Under the pieces are notes generated by a model. The model searched no databases, was not told where the DNA came from, and saw only the letters and a list, made by a program, of their open reading frames with translations. A stretch of 64,000 nt of DNA from Aradus depressus (taxonomy: Eukaryota > Arthropoda > Insecta > Hemiptera > Aradidae). The number at the start of each line of letters is the position of its first letter. Position 1 is the stretch's first letter. Below are positions 15,001-28,231 of this stretch, piece after piece. The DNA lies in assembly GCA_963662175.1 (NCBI GenBank), contig OY759222.1, forward strand, positions 10,550,222 through 10,614,221, read 5' to 3'. The position numbers and the translations under genes were made by a program.

Positions 15001-18000
15001 CATTAAATAAGGAGTTAGCGCAATTTTTATACTTAGGCCCCCCCTACAACCCCCGCTCCCGTTCGAAATTTTGGGACGCCACATAGCCTATTATTCAATC
15101 GGTCTTGAAAGGATGCTACATGTGAAGTTTCATGAATATCCGTCCAGCCGTTTGGGCGTGATGCTGGAAGAAACATAGAAACAAACCCCGTTTCAGTATA
15201 GAAGTATAGAAGCCGGTGGAAGAGAATGGGTAGATAAGCGAATCTGAATTTAAAAATCCCAATAACTGCCGATGTAATGAATGTATCAACATCAAATTTC
15301 GTATTTGAAATTAACATTCACGGAGGACATAACCAGTCAAATTTCAGCGATATCGGCCGAGAGGAGGGGGGCGTTCCGGGGTGGGGGCTCAATTCAAAAA
15401 TCCCAATAACTGCCGATGTATTGGATGTATCGACATCAAATGTCGTATTTAAAACTAAAATCCACTTAGGACATAACCAGTCAAATTTGAGCGATATCGG
15501 CTGAGGGGAGGGGGGAGTTCCGGGGAGAGGGCTCAGTTCAAAAATCCACAACCCCCCTCCCGTTCACAATTTTGTGACGTCGCACACTTTTTTTTCCCAT
15601 TTCGCCTTCAAGAATAATACATATGAAATTTCATGACAATCCGACCATTAATTAATGAGTTAGCACTATTTTTATACTTAGGCCCCCCTTACAACCCCCC
15701 CTCCCGTTCGAAATTTTGGGACGCCACTTAGCCTATTATTTAATCGATCTAGAAAGGATGCTACATGTGAAGTTTCATGAATATCGGCCCAGCCGTTTGG
15801 GCGTGATGCTGGAAGAAACATAGAAACAAACCCCGTTTCAGTATAGAAGTATAGAAGCCGGTGGAAGAGAATGGGTAGATAAGCGAATCTGAATTTAAAA
15901 ATCTCAATAACTGCCGATGTAATGAATGTATCAACATCAAATTTCGTATTTGAAATTAACATTCACGGAGGACATAACCAGTCAAACTTCAGCGATATCG
16001 GCCGAGGGGAGGGGGGCGTTCCGGGGTGGGGGCTCAATTCAAAAATCCTAATAACTGCCGATGTATTGAATGTATCGACATCAAATGTCGTATTTAAAAC
16101 TAAAATCCACTTAGGACATAACCAGTCAAATTTGAGCGATATCGGCTGAGGGGAGGGGGGAGTTCCAGGGAGAGGGCTCAGTTCAAAAATCCACAACCCC
16201 CCTCCCGTTCTCAATTTTGTGACGTCGCACACTTTTTTTTCCATTTCGCCTTCAAGAATAATACATATGAAATTTCATGACAATCCGACCATTAATTAAT
16301 GAGTTAGCACTATTTTTATACTTAGGCCCCCCTTACAACCCCCCCTCCCGTTCGAAATTTTGGGACGCCACTTAGCCTATTATTTAATCGATCTAGAAAG
16401 GATGCTACATGTGAAGTTTCATGAATATCCGTCCAGCCGTTTGGGCGTGTTGCTGGAAGAAACATAGAAACAAACCCCGTTTCAGTATAGAAGTATAGAA
16501 GCCGGTGGAAGAGAATGGGTAGATAAGCGAATCTGAATTTAAAAATCTCAATAACTGCCGATGTAATGAATGTATCAACATCAAATTTCGTATTTGAAAT
16601 TAACATTCACGGAGGACATAACCAGTCAAATTTGAGCGATATCGGCTGAGGGGAGGGGGGAGTTCCGGGGAGAGGGCTCAGTTCAAAAATCCACAACCCC
16701 CCTCCCGTTCTCAATTTTGTGACGTCGCACACTTTTTTTTCCATTTCGCCTTCAAGAATAATACATATGAAATTTCATGACAATCCGACCATTAATTAAT
16801 GAGTTAGCACTATTTTTATACTTAGGCCCCCCTTACAACCCCCCCTCCCGTTCGAAATTTTGGGACGCCACATAGCCTATTATTCAATCGGTCTTGAAAG
16901 GATGCTACATGTGAAGTTTCATGAATATCCGTCCAGCCGTTTGGGCGTGATGCTGGAAGAAACATAGAAACAAACCCCGTTTCAGTATAGAAGTATAGAA
17001 GTCGGTGGAAGAGAATGGGTAGATAAGCGAATCTGAATTTAAAAATCTCAATAACTGCCGATGTAATGAATGTATCAACATCAAATTTCGTATTTGAAAT
17101 TAACATTCACGGAGGACATAACCAGTCAAACTTCAGCGATATCGGCCGAGGGGAGGGGGGCGTTCCGGGGTGGGGGCTCAATTCAAAAATCCCAATAACT
17201 GCCGATGTATTGAATGTATCGACATCAAATGTCGTATTTAAAATTAAAACCCACTTAGGACATAACCAGTCAAATTTGAGCGATATCGGCTGAGGGGAGG
17301 GGGGAGTTCCGGGGAGAGGGCTCAGTTCAAAAATCCACAACCCCCCTCCCGTTCACAATTTTGTGACGTCGCACAATTTTTTTTTCTATTTGGCCTTCAA
17401 GAATACTACATATGAAATTTCATGACAATCCGACCATTAATTAATGAGTTAGCACTATTTTTATACTTAGGCCCCCTTTACAACTCCCCCTCCCGTTCGA
17501 AATTTTGGGACGCCACTTAGCCTATTATTTAATCGATCTAGAAAGGATGCTACATGTGAAGTTTCATGAATATCCGTCCAGCCGTTTGGGCGTGTTGCTG
17601 GAAGAAACATAGAAACAAACCCCGTTTCAGTATAGAAGTATAGAAGCCGGTGGAAGAGAATGGGTAGATAAGCGAATCTGAATTTAAAAATCTCAATAAC
17701 TGCCGATGTAATGAATGTATCAACATCAAATTTCGTATTTGAAATTAACATTCACGGAGGACATAACCAGTCAAATTTGAGCGATATCGGCTGAGGGGAG
17801 GGGGGAGTTCCGGGGAGAGGGCTCAGTTCAAAAATCCACAACCCCCCTCCCGTTCTCAATTTTGTGACGTCGCACACTTTTTTTTCCATTTCGCCTTCAA
17901 GAATACTACATATGAAATTTCATGACAATCCGACCATTAATTAATGAGTTAGCACTATTTTTATACTTAGGCCCCCCTTACAACCCCCCCTCCCGTTCGA

Positions 18001-21000
18001 AATTTTGGGACGCCACATAGCCTATTATTCAATCGGTCTTGAAAGGATGCTACATGTGAAGTTTCATGAATATCCGTCCAGCCGTTTGGGCGTGATGCTG
18101 GAAGAAACATAGAAACAAACCCCGTTTCAGTATAGAAGTATAGAAGCCGGTGGAAGAGAATGGGTAGATAAGCGAATCTGAATTTAAAAATCTCAATAAC
18201 TGCCGATGTAATGAATGTATCAACATCAAATTTCGTATTTGAAATTAACATTCACGGAGGACATAACCAGTCAAACTTCAGCGATATCGGCCGAGGGGAG
18301 GGGGGCGTTCCGGGGTGGGGGCTCAATTCAAAAATCCTAATAACTGCCGATGTAATCAATGTATCGACATCAAATGTCGTATTTAAAACTAAAATCCACT
18401 TAGGACTTAACCAGTCAAATTTGAGCGATATCGGCTGAGGGGAGGGGGGAGTTCCAGGGAGAGGGCTCAGTTCAAAAATCCACAACCCCCCTCCCGTTCT
18501 CAATTTTGTGACGTCGCACACTTTTTTTTCCATTTCGCCTTCAAGAATAATACATATGAAATTTCATGACAATCCGACCATTAATTAATGAGTTAGCACT
18601 ATTTTTATACTTAGGCCCCCCTTACAACCCCCCCTCCCGTTCGAAATTTTGGGACGCCACTTAGCCTATTATTTAATCGATCTAGAAAGGATGCTACATG
18701 TGAAGTTTCATGAATATCCGTCCAGCCGTTTGGGCGTGTTGCTGGAAGAAACATAGAAACAAACCCCGTTTCAGTATAGAAGTATAGAAGCCGGTGGAAG
18801 AGAATGGGTAGATAAGCGAATCTGAATTTAAAAATCTCAATAACTGCCGATGTAATGAATGTATCAACATCAAATTTCGTATTTGAAATTAACATTCACG
18901 GAGGACATAACCAGTCAAATTTGAGCGATATCGGCTGAGAGGAGGGGGGAGTTCCGGGGAGAGGGCTCAGTTCAAAAATCCACAACCCCCCTCCCGTTCT
19001 CAATTTTGTGACGTCGCACACTTTTTTTTCCATTTCGCCTTCAAGAATAATACATATGAAATTTCATGACAATCCGACCATTAATTAATGAGTTAGCACT
19101 ATTTTTATACTTAGGCCCCCCTTACAACCCCCCCTCCCGTTCGAAATTTTGGGACGCCACATAGCCTATTATTCAATCGGTCTTGAAAGGATGCTACATG
19201 TGAAGTTTCATGAATATCCGTCCAGCCGTTTGGGCGTGATGCTGGAAGAAACATAGAAACAAACCCCGTTTCAGTATAGAAGTATAGAAGTCGGTGGAAG
19301 AGAATGGGTAGATAAGCGAATCTGAATTTAAAAATCTCAATAACTGCCGATGTAATGAATGTATCAACATCAAATTTCGTATTTGAAATTAACATTCACG
19401 GAGGACATAACCAGTCAAACTTCAGCGATTTCGGCCGAGGGGAGGGGGGCGTTCCGGGGTGGGGGCTCAATTCAAAAATCCCAATAACTGCCGATGTATT
19501 GAATGTATCGACATCAAATGTCGTATTTAATACTAAAACCCACTTAGGACATAACCAGTCAAATTTGAGCGATATCGGCTGAGGGGAGGGGGGAGTTCCG
19601 GGGAGAGGGCTCAGTTCAAAAATCCACAACCCCCCTCCCGTTCACAATTTTGTGACGTCGCACAATTTTTTTTTCTATTTGGCCTTCAAGAATACTACAT
19701 ATGAAATTTCATGACAATCCGACCATTAATCAATGAGTTAGCACTATTTTTATACTTAGGCCCCCCCTACAACCCCCCCTCCCGTTCGAAATTTTGGGAC
19801 GCCACTTAGCCTATTATTTAATCGATCTAGAAAGGATGCTACTTGTGAAGTTTCATGAATATCCGTCCAGCCGTTTGGGCGTGTTGCTGGAAGAAACATA
19901 GAAACAAACCCCGTTTCAGTATAGAAGTATAGAAGCCGGTGGAAGAGAATGGGTAGATAAGCGAATCTGAATTTAAAAATCTCAATAACTGCCGATGTAA
20001 TGAATGTATCAACATCAAATTTCGTATTTGAAATTAACATTCACGGAGGACATAACCAGTCAAACTTCAGCGATATCGGCCGAGGGGAGGGGGGCGTTCC
20101 GGGGTGGGGGCTCAATTCAAAAATCCCAATAACTGCCGATGTATTGAATGTATCGACATCAAATGTCGTATTTAAAATTAAAACCCACTTAGGACATAAC
20201 CAGTCAAATTTGAGCGATATCGGCTGAGGGGAGGGGGGAGTTCCGGGGAGAGGGCTCAGTTCAAAAATCCACAACCCCCCTCCCGTTCACAATTTTGTGA
20301 CGTCGCACAATTTTTTTTTCTATTTGGCCTTCAAGAATACTACATATGAAATTTCATGACAATCCGACCATTAATTAATGAGTTAGCCCTATTTTTATAC
20401 TTAGGCCCCCCTTACAACCCCCCCTCCCGTTCGAAATTTTGGGACGCCACTTAGCCTATTATTTAATCGATCTAGAAAGGATGCTACATGTGAAGTTTCA
20501 TGAATATCCGTCCAGCCGTTTGGGCGTGTTGCTGGAAGAAACATAGAAACAAACCCCGTTTCAGTATAGAAGTATAGAAGCCGGTGGAAGAGAATGGGTA
20601 GATAAGCGAATCTGAATTTAAAAATCTCAATAACTGCCGATGTAATGAATGTATCAACATCAAATTTCGTATTTGAAATTAACATTCACGGAGGACATAA
20701 CCAGTCAAATTTGAGCGATATCGGCTGAGGGGAGGGGGGAGTTCCGGGGAGAGGGCTCAGTTCAAAAATCCACAACCCCCCTCCCGTTCTCAATTTTGTG
20801 ACGTCGCACACTTTTTTTTCCATTTCGCCTTCAAGAATAATACATATGAAATTTCATGACAATCCGACCATTAATTAATGAGTTAGCACTATTTTTATAC
20901 TTAGGCCCCCCTTACAACCCCCCCTCCCGTTCGAAATTTTGGGACGCCACATAGCCTATTATTCAATCGGTCTTGAAAGGATGCTACATGTGAAGTTTCA

Positions 21001-24000
21001 TGAATATCCGTCCAGCCGTTTGGGCGTGATGCTGGAAGAAACATAGAAACAAACCCCGTTTCAGTATAGAAGTATAGAAGCCGGTGGAAGAGAATGGGTA
21101 GATAAGCGAATCTGAATTTAAAAATCTCAATAACTGCCGATGTAATGAATGTATCAACATCAAATTTCGTATTTGAAATTAACATTCACGGAGGACATAA
21201 CCAGTCAAACTTCAGCGATATCGGCCGAGGGGAGGGGGGCGTTCCGGGGTGGGGGCACAATTCAAAAATCCCAATAACTGCCGATGTATTGAATGTATCG
21301 ACATCAAATGTCGTATTTAAAACTAAAATCCACTTAGGACATAACCAGTCAAATTTGAGCGATATCGGCTGAGGGGAGGGGGGAGTTCCGGGGAGAGGGC
21401 TCAGTTCAAAAATCCACAACCCCTCTCCCGTTCACAATTTTGTGACGTCGCACAATTTTTTTTTCTATTTGGCCTTCAAGAATACTACATATGAAATTTC
21501 ATGACAATCCGACCATTAATCAATGAGTTAGCACTATTTTTATACTTAGGCCCCCCTTACAACCCCCCCTCCCGTTCGAAATTTTGGGACGCCACTTAGC
21601 CTATTATTTAATCGATCTAGAAAGGATGCTACTTGTGAAGTTTCATGAATATCCGTCCAGCCGTTTGGGCGTGATGCTGGAAGAAACATAGAAACAAACC
21701 CCGTTTCAGTATAGAAGTATAGAAGCCGGTGGAAGAGAATGGGTAGATAAGCGAATCTGAATTTAAAAATCCCAATAACTGCCGATGTAATGAATGTATC
21801 AACATCAAATTTCGTATTTGAAATTAACATTCACGGAGGACATAACCAGTCAAATTTCAGCGATATCGGCCGAGAGGAGGGGGGCGTTCCGGGGTGGGGG
21901 CTCAATTCAAAAATCCCAATAACTGCCGATGTATTGGATGTATCGACATCAAATGTCGTATTTAAAACTAAAATCCACTTAGGACATAACCAGTCAAATT
22001 TGAGCGATATCGGCTGAGGGGAGGGGGGAGTTCCGGGGAGAGGGCTCAGTTCAAAAATCCACAACCCCCCTCCCGTTCACAATTTTGTGACGTCGCACAC
22101 TTTTTTTTCCCATTTCGCCTTCAAGAATAATACATATGAAATTTCATGACAATCCGACCATTAATTAATGAGTTAGCACTATTTTTATACTTAGGCCCCC
22201 CTTACAACCCCCCCTCCCGTTCGAAATTTTGGGACGCCACTTAGCCTATTATTTAATCGATCTAGAAAGGATGCTACATGTGAAGTTTCATGAATATCCG
22301 TCCAGCCGTTTGGGCGTGATGCTGGAAGAAACATAGAAACAAACCCCGTTTCAGTATAGAAGTATAGAAGCCGGTGGAAGAGAATGGGTAGATAAGCGAA
22401 TCTGAATTTAAAAATCTCAATAACTGCCGATGTAATGAATGTATCAACATCAAATTTCGTATTTGAAATTAACATTCACGGAGGACATAACCAGTCAAAT
22501 TTCAGCGATATCGGCCGAGGGGAGGGGGGCGTTCCGGGGTGGGGGCACAATTCAAAAATCCCAATAACTGCCGATGTATTGAATGTATCGACATCAAATG
22601 TCGTATTTAAAACTAAAATCCACTTAGGACATAACCAGTCAAATTTGAACGATATCGGCTGAGGGGAGGGGGGAGTTCCGGGGAGAGGGCTCAGTTCAAA
22701 AATCCACAACCCCCCTCCCGTTCACAATTTTGTGACGTGGCACACTTTTTTTTCCATTTGGCCTTCAAGAATACTACATATGAAATTTCATGACAATCCG
22801 ACCATTAATTAATGAGTTAGCACTATTTTTATACTTAGGCCCCCCATACAACCCCCCCTCCCGTTCGAAATTTTGGGACGCCACTTAGCCTATTATTTAA
22901 TCGATCTAGAAAGGATGCTACATGTGAAGTTTCATGAATATCCGTCCAGCCGTTTGGGCGTGATGCTGGAAGAAACATAGAAACAAACCCCGTTTCAGTA
23001 TAGAAGTATAGAAGCCGGTGGAAGAGAATGGGTAGATAAGCGAATCTGAATTTAAAAATCTCAATAACTGACGATGTAATGAATGTATCAACATCAAATT
23101 TCGTATTTGAAATTAACATTCACGGAGGACATAACCAGTCAAATTTCAGCGATATCGGCCGAGGGGAGGGGGGCGTTCCGGGGTGGGGGCACAATTCAAA
23201 AATCCCAATAACTGCCGATGTATTGAATGTATCGACATCAAATGTCGTATTTAAAACTAAAATCCACTTAGGACATAACCAGTCAAATTTGAACGATATC
23301 GGCTGAGGGGAGGGGGGAGTTCCGGGGAGAGGGCTCAGTTCAAAAATCCACAACCCCCCTCCCGTTCACAATTTTGTGACGTGGCACAGTTTTTTTTCCA
23401 TTTGGCCTTCAAGAATACTACATATGAAATTTCATGACAATCCGACCATTAATTAATGAGTTAGCACTATTTTTATACTTAGGCCCCCCTTACAACCCCC
23501 CCTCCCGTTCGAAATTTTGGGACGCCACATAGCCTATTATTCAATCGGTCTTGAAAGGATGCTACATGTGAAGTTTCATGAATATCCGTCCAGCCGTTTG
23601 GGCGTGATGCTGGAAGAAACATAGAAACAAACCCCGTTTCAGTATAGAAGTATAGAAGCCGGTGGAAGAGAATGGGTAGATAAGCGAATCTGAATTTAAA
23701 AATCTCAATAACTGCCGATGTAATGAATGTATCAACATCAAATTTCGTATTTAAGATTAACATTCACGGAGGACATAACCAGTCAAATTTCAGTGATATC
23801 GGCCGAGGGGAGGGGGGCGTTCCGGGGTGGGGGCTCAATTCAAAAATCCCAATAACTGCCGATGTAATGAATGTATCGACATCAAATGTCGTATTTAAAA
23901 CTAAAATCCACTTAGGACATAACCAGTCAAATTTCAGCGATATCGGCTGGGGGTAGGGGGGAGTTCCGGGGAGAGGGCTCAGTTCAAAAATCCACAACCC

Positions 24001-25157
24001 CCCTGCCGTTCACAATTTTGTGACGTCGCACAATGTTTTTTTCTATTTGGCCTTCAAGAATACTACATATGAAATTTCATGACAATCCGACCATTAATTA
24101 ATGAGTTAGCACTATTTTTATACTTAGGCCCCCCTTAAAACCTCCCCTCCCGTTCGTAATTTTGGGACGTCACATAGCCTATTATTCAATCGGTCTTGAA
24201 AGGATGCTACATGTGAAGTTTCATGAATATCCGTCCAGCCGTTTGGGCGTGATGCTGGAAGAAACATAGAAACAAACCCCGTTTCAGTATAGAAGTATAG
24301 AAGCCGGTGGAAGAGAATGGGTAGATAAGCGAATCTGAATTTAAAAATCCCAATAACTGCCGATGTAATGAATGTATCAACATCAAATTTCGTATTTGAA
24401 ATTAACATTCACGGAGGACATAACCAGTCAAATTTCAGCGATATCGGCCGAGAGGAGGGGGGCGTTCCGGGGTGGGGGCTCAATTCAAAAATCCCAATAA
24501 CTGCCGATGTATTGGATGTATCGACATCAAATGTCGTATTTAAAACTAAAATCCACTTAGGACATAACCAGTCAAATTTGAGCGATATCGGCTGAGGGGA
24601 GGGGGGAGTTCCGGGGAGAGGGCTCAGTTCAAAAATCCACAACCCCCCTCCCGTTCACAATTTTGTGACGTCGCACACTTTCTTTTCCCATTTCGCCTTC
24701 AAGAATAATACATATGAAATTTCATGACAATCCGACCATTAATTAATGAGTTAGCACTATTTTTATACTTAGGCCCCCCTTACAACCCCCCCTCCCGTTC
24801 GAAATTTTGGGACGCCACTTAGCCTATTATTTAATCGATCTAGAAAGGATGCTACATGTGAAGTTTCATGAATATCCGTCCAGCCGTTTGGGCGTGATGC
24901 TGGAAGAAACATAGAAACAAACCCCGTTTCAGTATAGAAGTATAGAAGCCGGTGGAAGAGAATGGGTAGATAAGCGAATCTGAATTTAAAAATCTCAATA
25001 ACTGCCGATGTAATGAATGTATCAACATCAAATTTCGTATTTGAAATTAACATTCACGGAGGACATAACCAGTCAAACTTCAGCGATATCGGCCGAGGGG
25101 AGGGGGGCGTTCCGGGGTGGGGGCTCAATTCAAAAATCCCAATAACTGCCGATGTAT
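1..25157. repeat. Satellite array of ~645-bp units
   Basis: Forty-one tandem units begin near 3, 648, 1285, 1930, 2430, 3075 and so on to 24769; spacing is 644-645 bp. Seven units (starting 1930, 10165, 11310, 16322, 17467, 18611, 20401) are only 500 bp because one 144-bp subrepeat is missing. The unit at 648 is 637 bp because an 8-bp GTATAGAA repeat is lost. Two spacer variants alternate, one reading CATAGCCTATTATTCAATCG and one CTTAGCCTATTATTTAATCG. The last unit is cut at 25157 by the LTR element that follows. The open frames of 75-97 codons that recur on both strands are by-products of the repeat and are not annotated as genes. Confidence 0.97.
3..647. repeat. Anatomy of one 645-bp satellite unit (reference copy)
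   Basis: From left to right: a C-rich block and the sequence TGTGAAGTTTCATGAATATC (3-180), a junction segment ending in AAAAATCTC (181-230), subrepeat a (about 231-374), subrepeat b (about 375-518), then a second C-rich block with a T-rich stretch (519-647). Subrepeats a and b are related copies offset by 144 bp, both starting AATAACTGCCGATGTA and both holding a G-rich segment. In the 500-bp units one subrepeat equivalent is absent. The C-rich blocks resemble the dispersed ~143-bp units at 47.7-49.3 kb. Confidence 0.9.
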
Positions 25158-25931
25158 TGTGATAATAACTTGTTTGCTACCACATTTCCTGTAGAAATTT
25201 GATCTCTTTTGTTTATTTAAATTTTGATTTCTACAGTAGTTTGCCGAAAATTGCCCTAAAAAAAAATATTATCAATAATTTAAGACGTGCAATTTTTAAG
25301 AAAGTACACGTATACAACAAAAAATTCGATTAAACAAACTTTACACTTGGATTCACAAAGAGATACCAATTTTTAATAATTTTAAATAATATTAATTTCT
25401 AATCCAAAGGTTTTTCAAATGATACTACTACTGGGCCAACAGGGAAGATGAATAGAATAGAATTTGAAGAGGACAAATATTTGGGTTATTTGCTTTATTT
25501 GCACATTCTAATAAAAAAAACTAAACATTGAACAAAGCAAAAGAAAAACAAAGCAACAAAATCATTTAACTAAATACTTAAAAACTATTATTATTTTTAT
25601 TTGGGCATATTGAAAAATATATATTATTAATTGTACCTTCTCGACGCCTCTACCACACAAACCAGACCCCGTCAACTCTTCACACTTTAATTCCATCCAG
25701 TCAACTTTCATCTAATTGTTCAACTTCATTTTTATTTAAAACATATCAAACCACAGTGCACCGTTTAAGAGCTAGCTCACGACTCCATTCCACTCAACAC
25801 TTTTACAGCTGTTTTATATGTTTTCTTGTTTTGTTTTCTTAAACACCTTGATATATATTATATTATAATAAAAAAAATTACCTCTTTTCATTAAAATATT
25901 CATTAAAAAATGTTCCGTAGTGTACATCACA
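25158..25931 (-). repeat. 3' LTR of the minus-strand element
   Basis: This 774-bp copy starts TGTGATAATAACTTG and ends TACATCACA, with short terminal inverted repeats TGTGAT/ATCACA. It matches 29306-30084 throughout, with scattered differences, for example around 25420-25530. It is the 3' LTR in element orientation because the polypurine tract abuts its right edge. Confidence 0.88.
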
Positions 25932-25951
25932 TTTGCCTTTTCCTTCTTTTT
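25932..25951 (-). other. Polypurine tract of the minus-strand LTR element
   Basis: On the minus strand this is an uninterrupted run of A and G except for one C near the LTR, directly before the LTR terminus TG. This is where plus-strand DNA synthesis of LTR retrotransposons is primed. Confidence 0.7.
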
Positions 25952-26261
25952 AAAAAAAAATGTTTGTTCACAAAATTTTTTTTTTATAAGTTCTTTCAGA
26001 TTTAATTTCTTCCTATACACAGGTTGATTAGCTTCTTCCTCGAATCCACATAAGATTCCTCCTTCAATACACAGATGGATTAACGTCTTCCTCCAATACA
26101 CAGGTAGATTAGCTTCCTCCTCAAACGCACATGTTGGCTGGCTCCTTGGTGTCTTCAACTCATTGCTCAACGATGTATCGAAGTCTCTCTCTCACTTACA
26201 CTCACTGATTTATTTTTATTTTTTATATGCCCAATTCGACGCTCTTTTTATACATATATGC

Positions 26262-26297
<36 letters not shown>

Positions 26298-28004
26298 TTA
26301 TTAAACTTATATATATACGTACTTAATTCCTAATAAACAAAAACAAATCTTAATCTAAAAATTTACAATTAATCCTTAACCTAAAGAAAATGTTAACTTA
26401 AATTTATAAAAATTTGAACTAATTGAACATAAAAAATATAATACTAAATTTTTACATATTTACAGGATCAGTCATAGTCATGAAATTAAGTTTGGAAATA
26501 ATCATGTTGGATTCAGATTTAAGAAATTGCCAATTATTTTACTTTCCGCCTTTACCATCAATATACAATTGTATGTATTCAAAATAATTATATAAAAAGA
26601 TTGTATATAAAAAAATTTACTTGAAATAAAATTTAAATAAATCCTTTTTTATTTACTTCATCACACTTCCAAAATATTACTTAACAATCAAAATTAGGCC
26701 TCACGCCGGGTAATAAGGAATACAAATTTAATTTATTTAATATATATATAGTACTTGTCTTTTGAGGTATTAAATTCTTTGAGACGTCCTTCATACTTCC
26801 TAACTAAAAAAAATGTATCTCACATATATTTCAATTCAATTTACTTCCCTAACTAATTACACCCTAAGAATACTTTCGCCGATGTAGCAAAAATACGGTT
26901 CCTCCTATCTCAGGTAGGCAACCAACACTACATCATAAATCTCCTATATATATCGCTAGTTCTTTCTAGTCGACACAAAAAAAATCATCTCTCGCAGATC
27001 AAAAAAAAATATAAATCTCCAATTAATCACTAGCTCTTACTAGGATTAAAAAAAATAATTTCTCCCAAAACAAATCTATATAATCCCGACGTCTAAAAGA
27101 ATGTCATCAGCAATTAATTCAAAACTTCTCTATTAACTTCTCTAATTAATATACCCTTCGTTTGTTCCTATTCCTAAAGTTATATAATGTGCTCCTACAA
27201 CTCTTCCCATTCTCATCTACTCTCTCTATTAAACAAATTTACGTAGAAAAAACATGTTACTCAAATAATAAATGAAACTGTCTAAATAATAGAATTTATA
27301 ATAACAAAAATTTAATAACCTATGCATACATACAATTTATATAATATATTATCATTCCATGGCTTCTATACAGTTTCGTTCGTCTTTCTAATTTATAATA
27401 TTATTATGATTTAGTCACGTCCGGTATCCTAGCTGAACAGTTCCGAAACAGAAAATCTGTCCCCTTGACTCGGCCTCAGGAAGTTCGTCATGTCTCCAAA
27501 GAGATCTAGGCATCTCTCAGCCTGCTGATTATCTTTCTAACATTTGTAATAAAAAATATAATAAAAAAAATCTATCTTCTTCCATATTATGTTCGTTCAA
27601 AATCAATCAGTTATATGTATATGTTTTAATTTTCAATAATCATTATTAATAAGTAACTTCTAAATAATAAAAACTTTCACATATTAAATTTGGGTGACTA
27701 ATCCTTAAATATAATTCTCAGATAATTTTATACTGATCCTATCATATAATCTAATCCTAAAAAAATATAATTCCTAATTACTTTAAACACAGAACTATAC
27801 CAAAATTCATTCATACTCTTCATGTACCAAAATTCTCTCATTCAAAAAAATAAATTTATCATCCATACTATTATATTAGTCCATGGTCACTTCGTCATAT
27901 TTTAAATTAATCCTAATTCTGTCATGTTAGTCTGTCAGTCATTTCCTCAAACTCATCCGAGTTGCAAAAAAAAATATGTTCACCATAAAAAGTGGCTAAT
28001 GCAA
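25952..28004. other. AT-rich non-coding interior of the LTR element
   Basis: I see no coding region here. It is strongly AT-rich with a long T tract at about 26265-26293. The patch at 27417-27535 is less AT-rich. Short proline-type or basic open frames are chance. No remnant of protease, reverse transcriptase, RNase H or integrase motifs could be recognised. Confidence 0.6.
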
Positions 28005-28196
28005 TTATATTGCAAAGCCCAAATTTAATTCTTTCTTTTTCCGGATGCCCCGGCGAATTATGTCTTTAAAAATCCCCTCCCCCTTCTCTAAATATTCATT
28101 CAGTGTTAATTTTGTCCTTAATACCTGTTTGAATGCTTTTACTCTCTTTTTTAAATTGTTCTTATATCTTTTATTCTTACTTCTTTCTATTTCCAT
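28005..28196 (-). CDS. Small basic open frame downstream of the gag-like gene
   Basis: Sixty-three codons on the minus strand, very rich in lysine and arginine (KNKRYKNNLKKRVKAFK near the start). It lies 35 bp beyond the stop of the gag-like frame and in a different phase, with an in-frame TAG just upstream of its ATG. It could be a decayed nucleic-acid-binding tail of the Gag protein, or chance. No zinc knuckle is present. Function is not recognised. Confidence 0.2.
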   Translation of the reverse strand: MEIERSKNKRYKNNLKKRVKAFKQVLRTKLTLNEYLEKGEGIFKDIIRRGIRKKKELNLGFAI

Positions 28197-28231
28197 TTTG
28201 TCTGTAGGTTTCTACTAGATTTTCTTTAAAA

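Noticed and set aside
3..25053. Dozens of 75-, 77- and 94-residue genes repeated every ~645 bp
   Set aside because: They are the same satellite segments read in different frames on both strands, with no start context, domain or splice signal to support them.
25814..26170. 118-residue minus-strand protein
   Set aside because: It spans the LTR end and the polypurine tract of the LTR element, with low-complexity residues from homopolymers.
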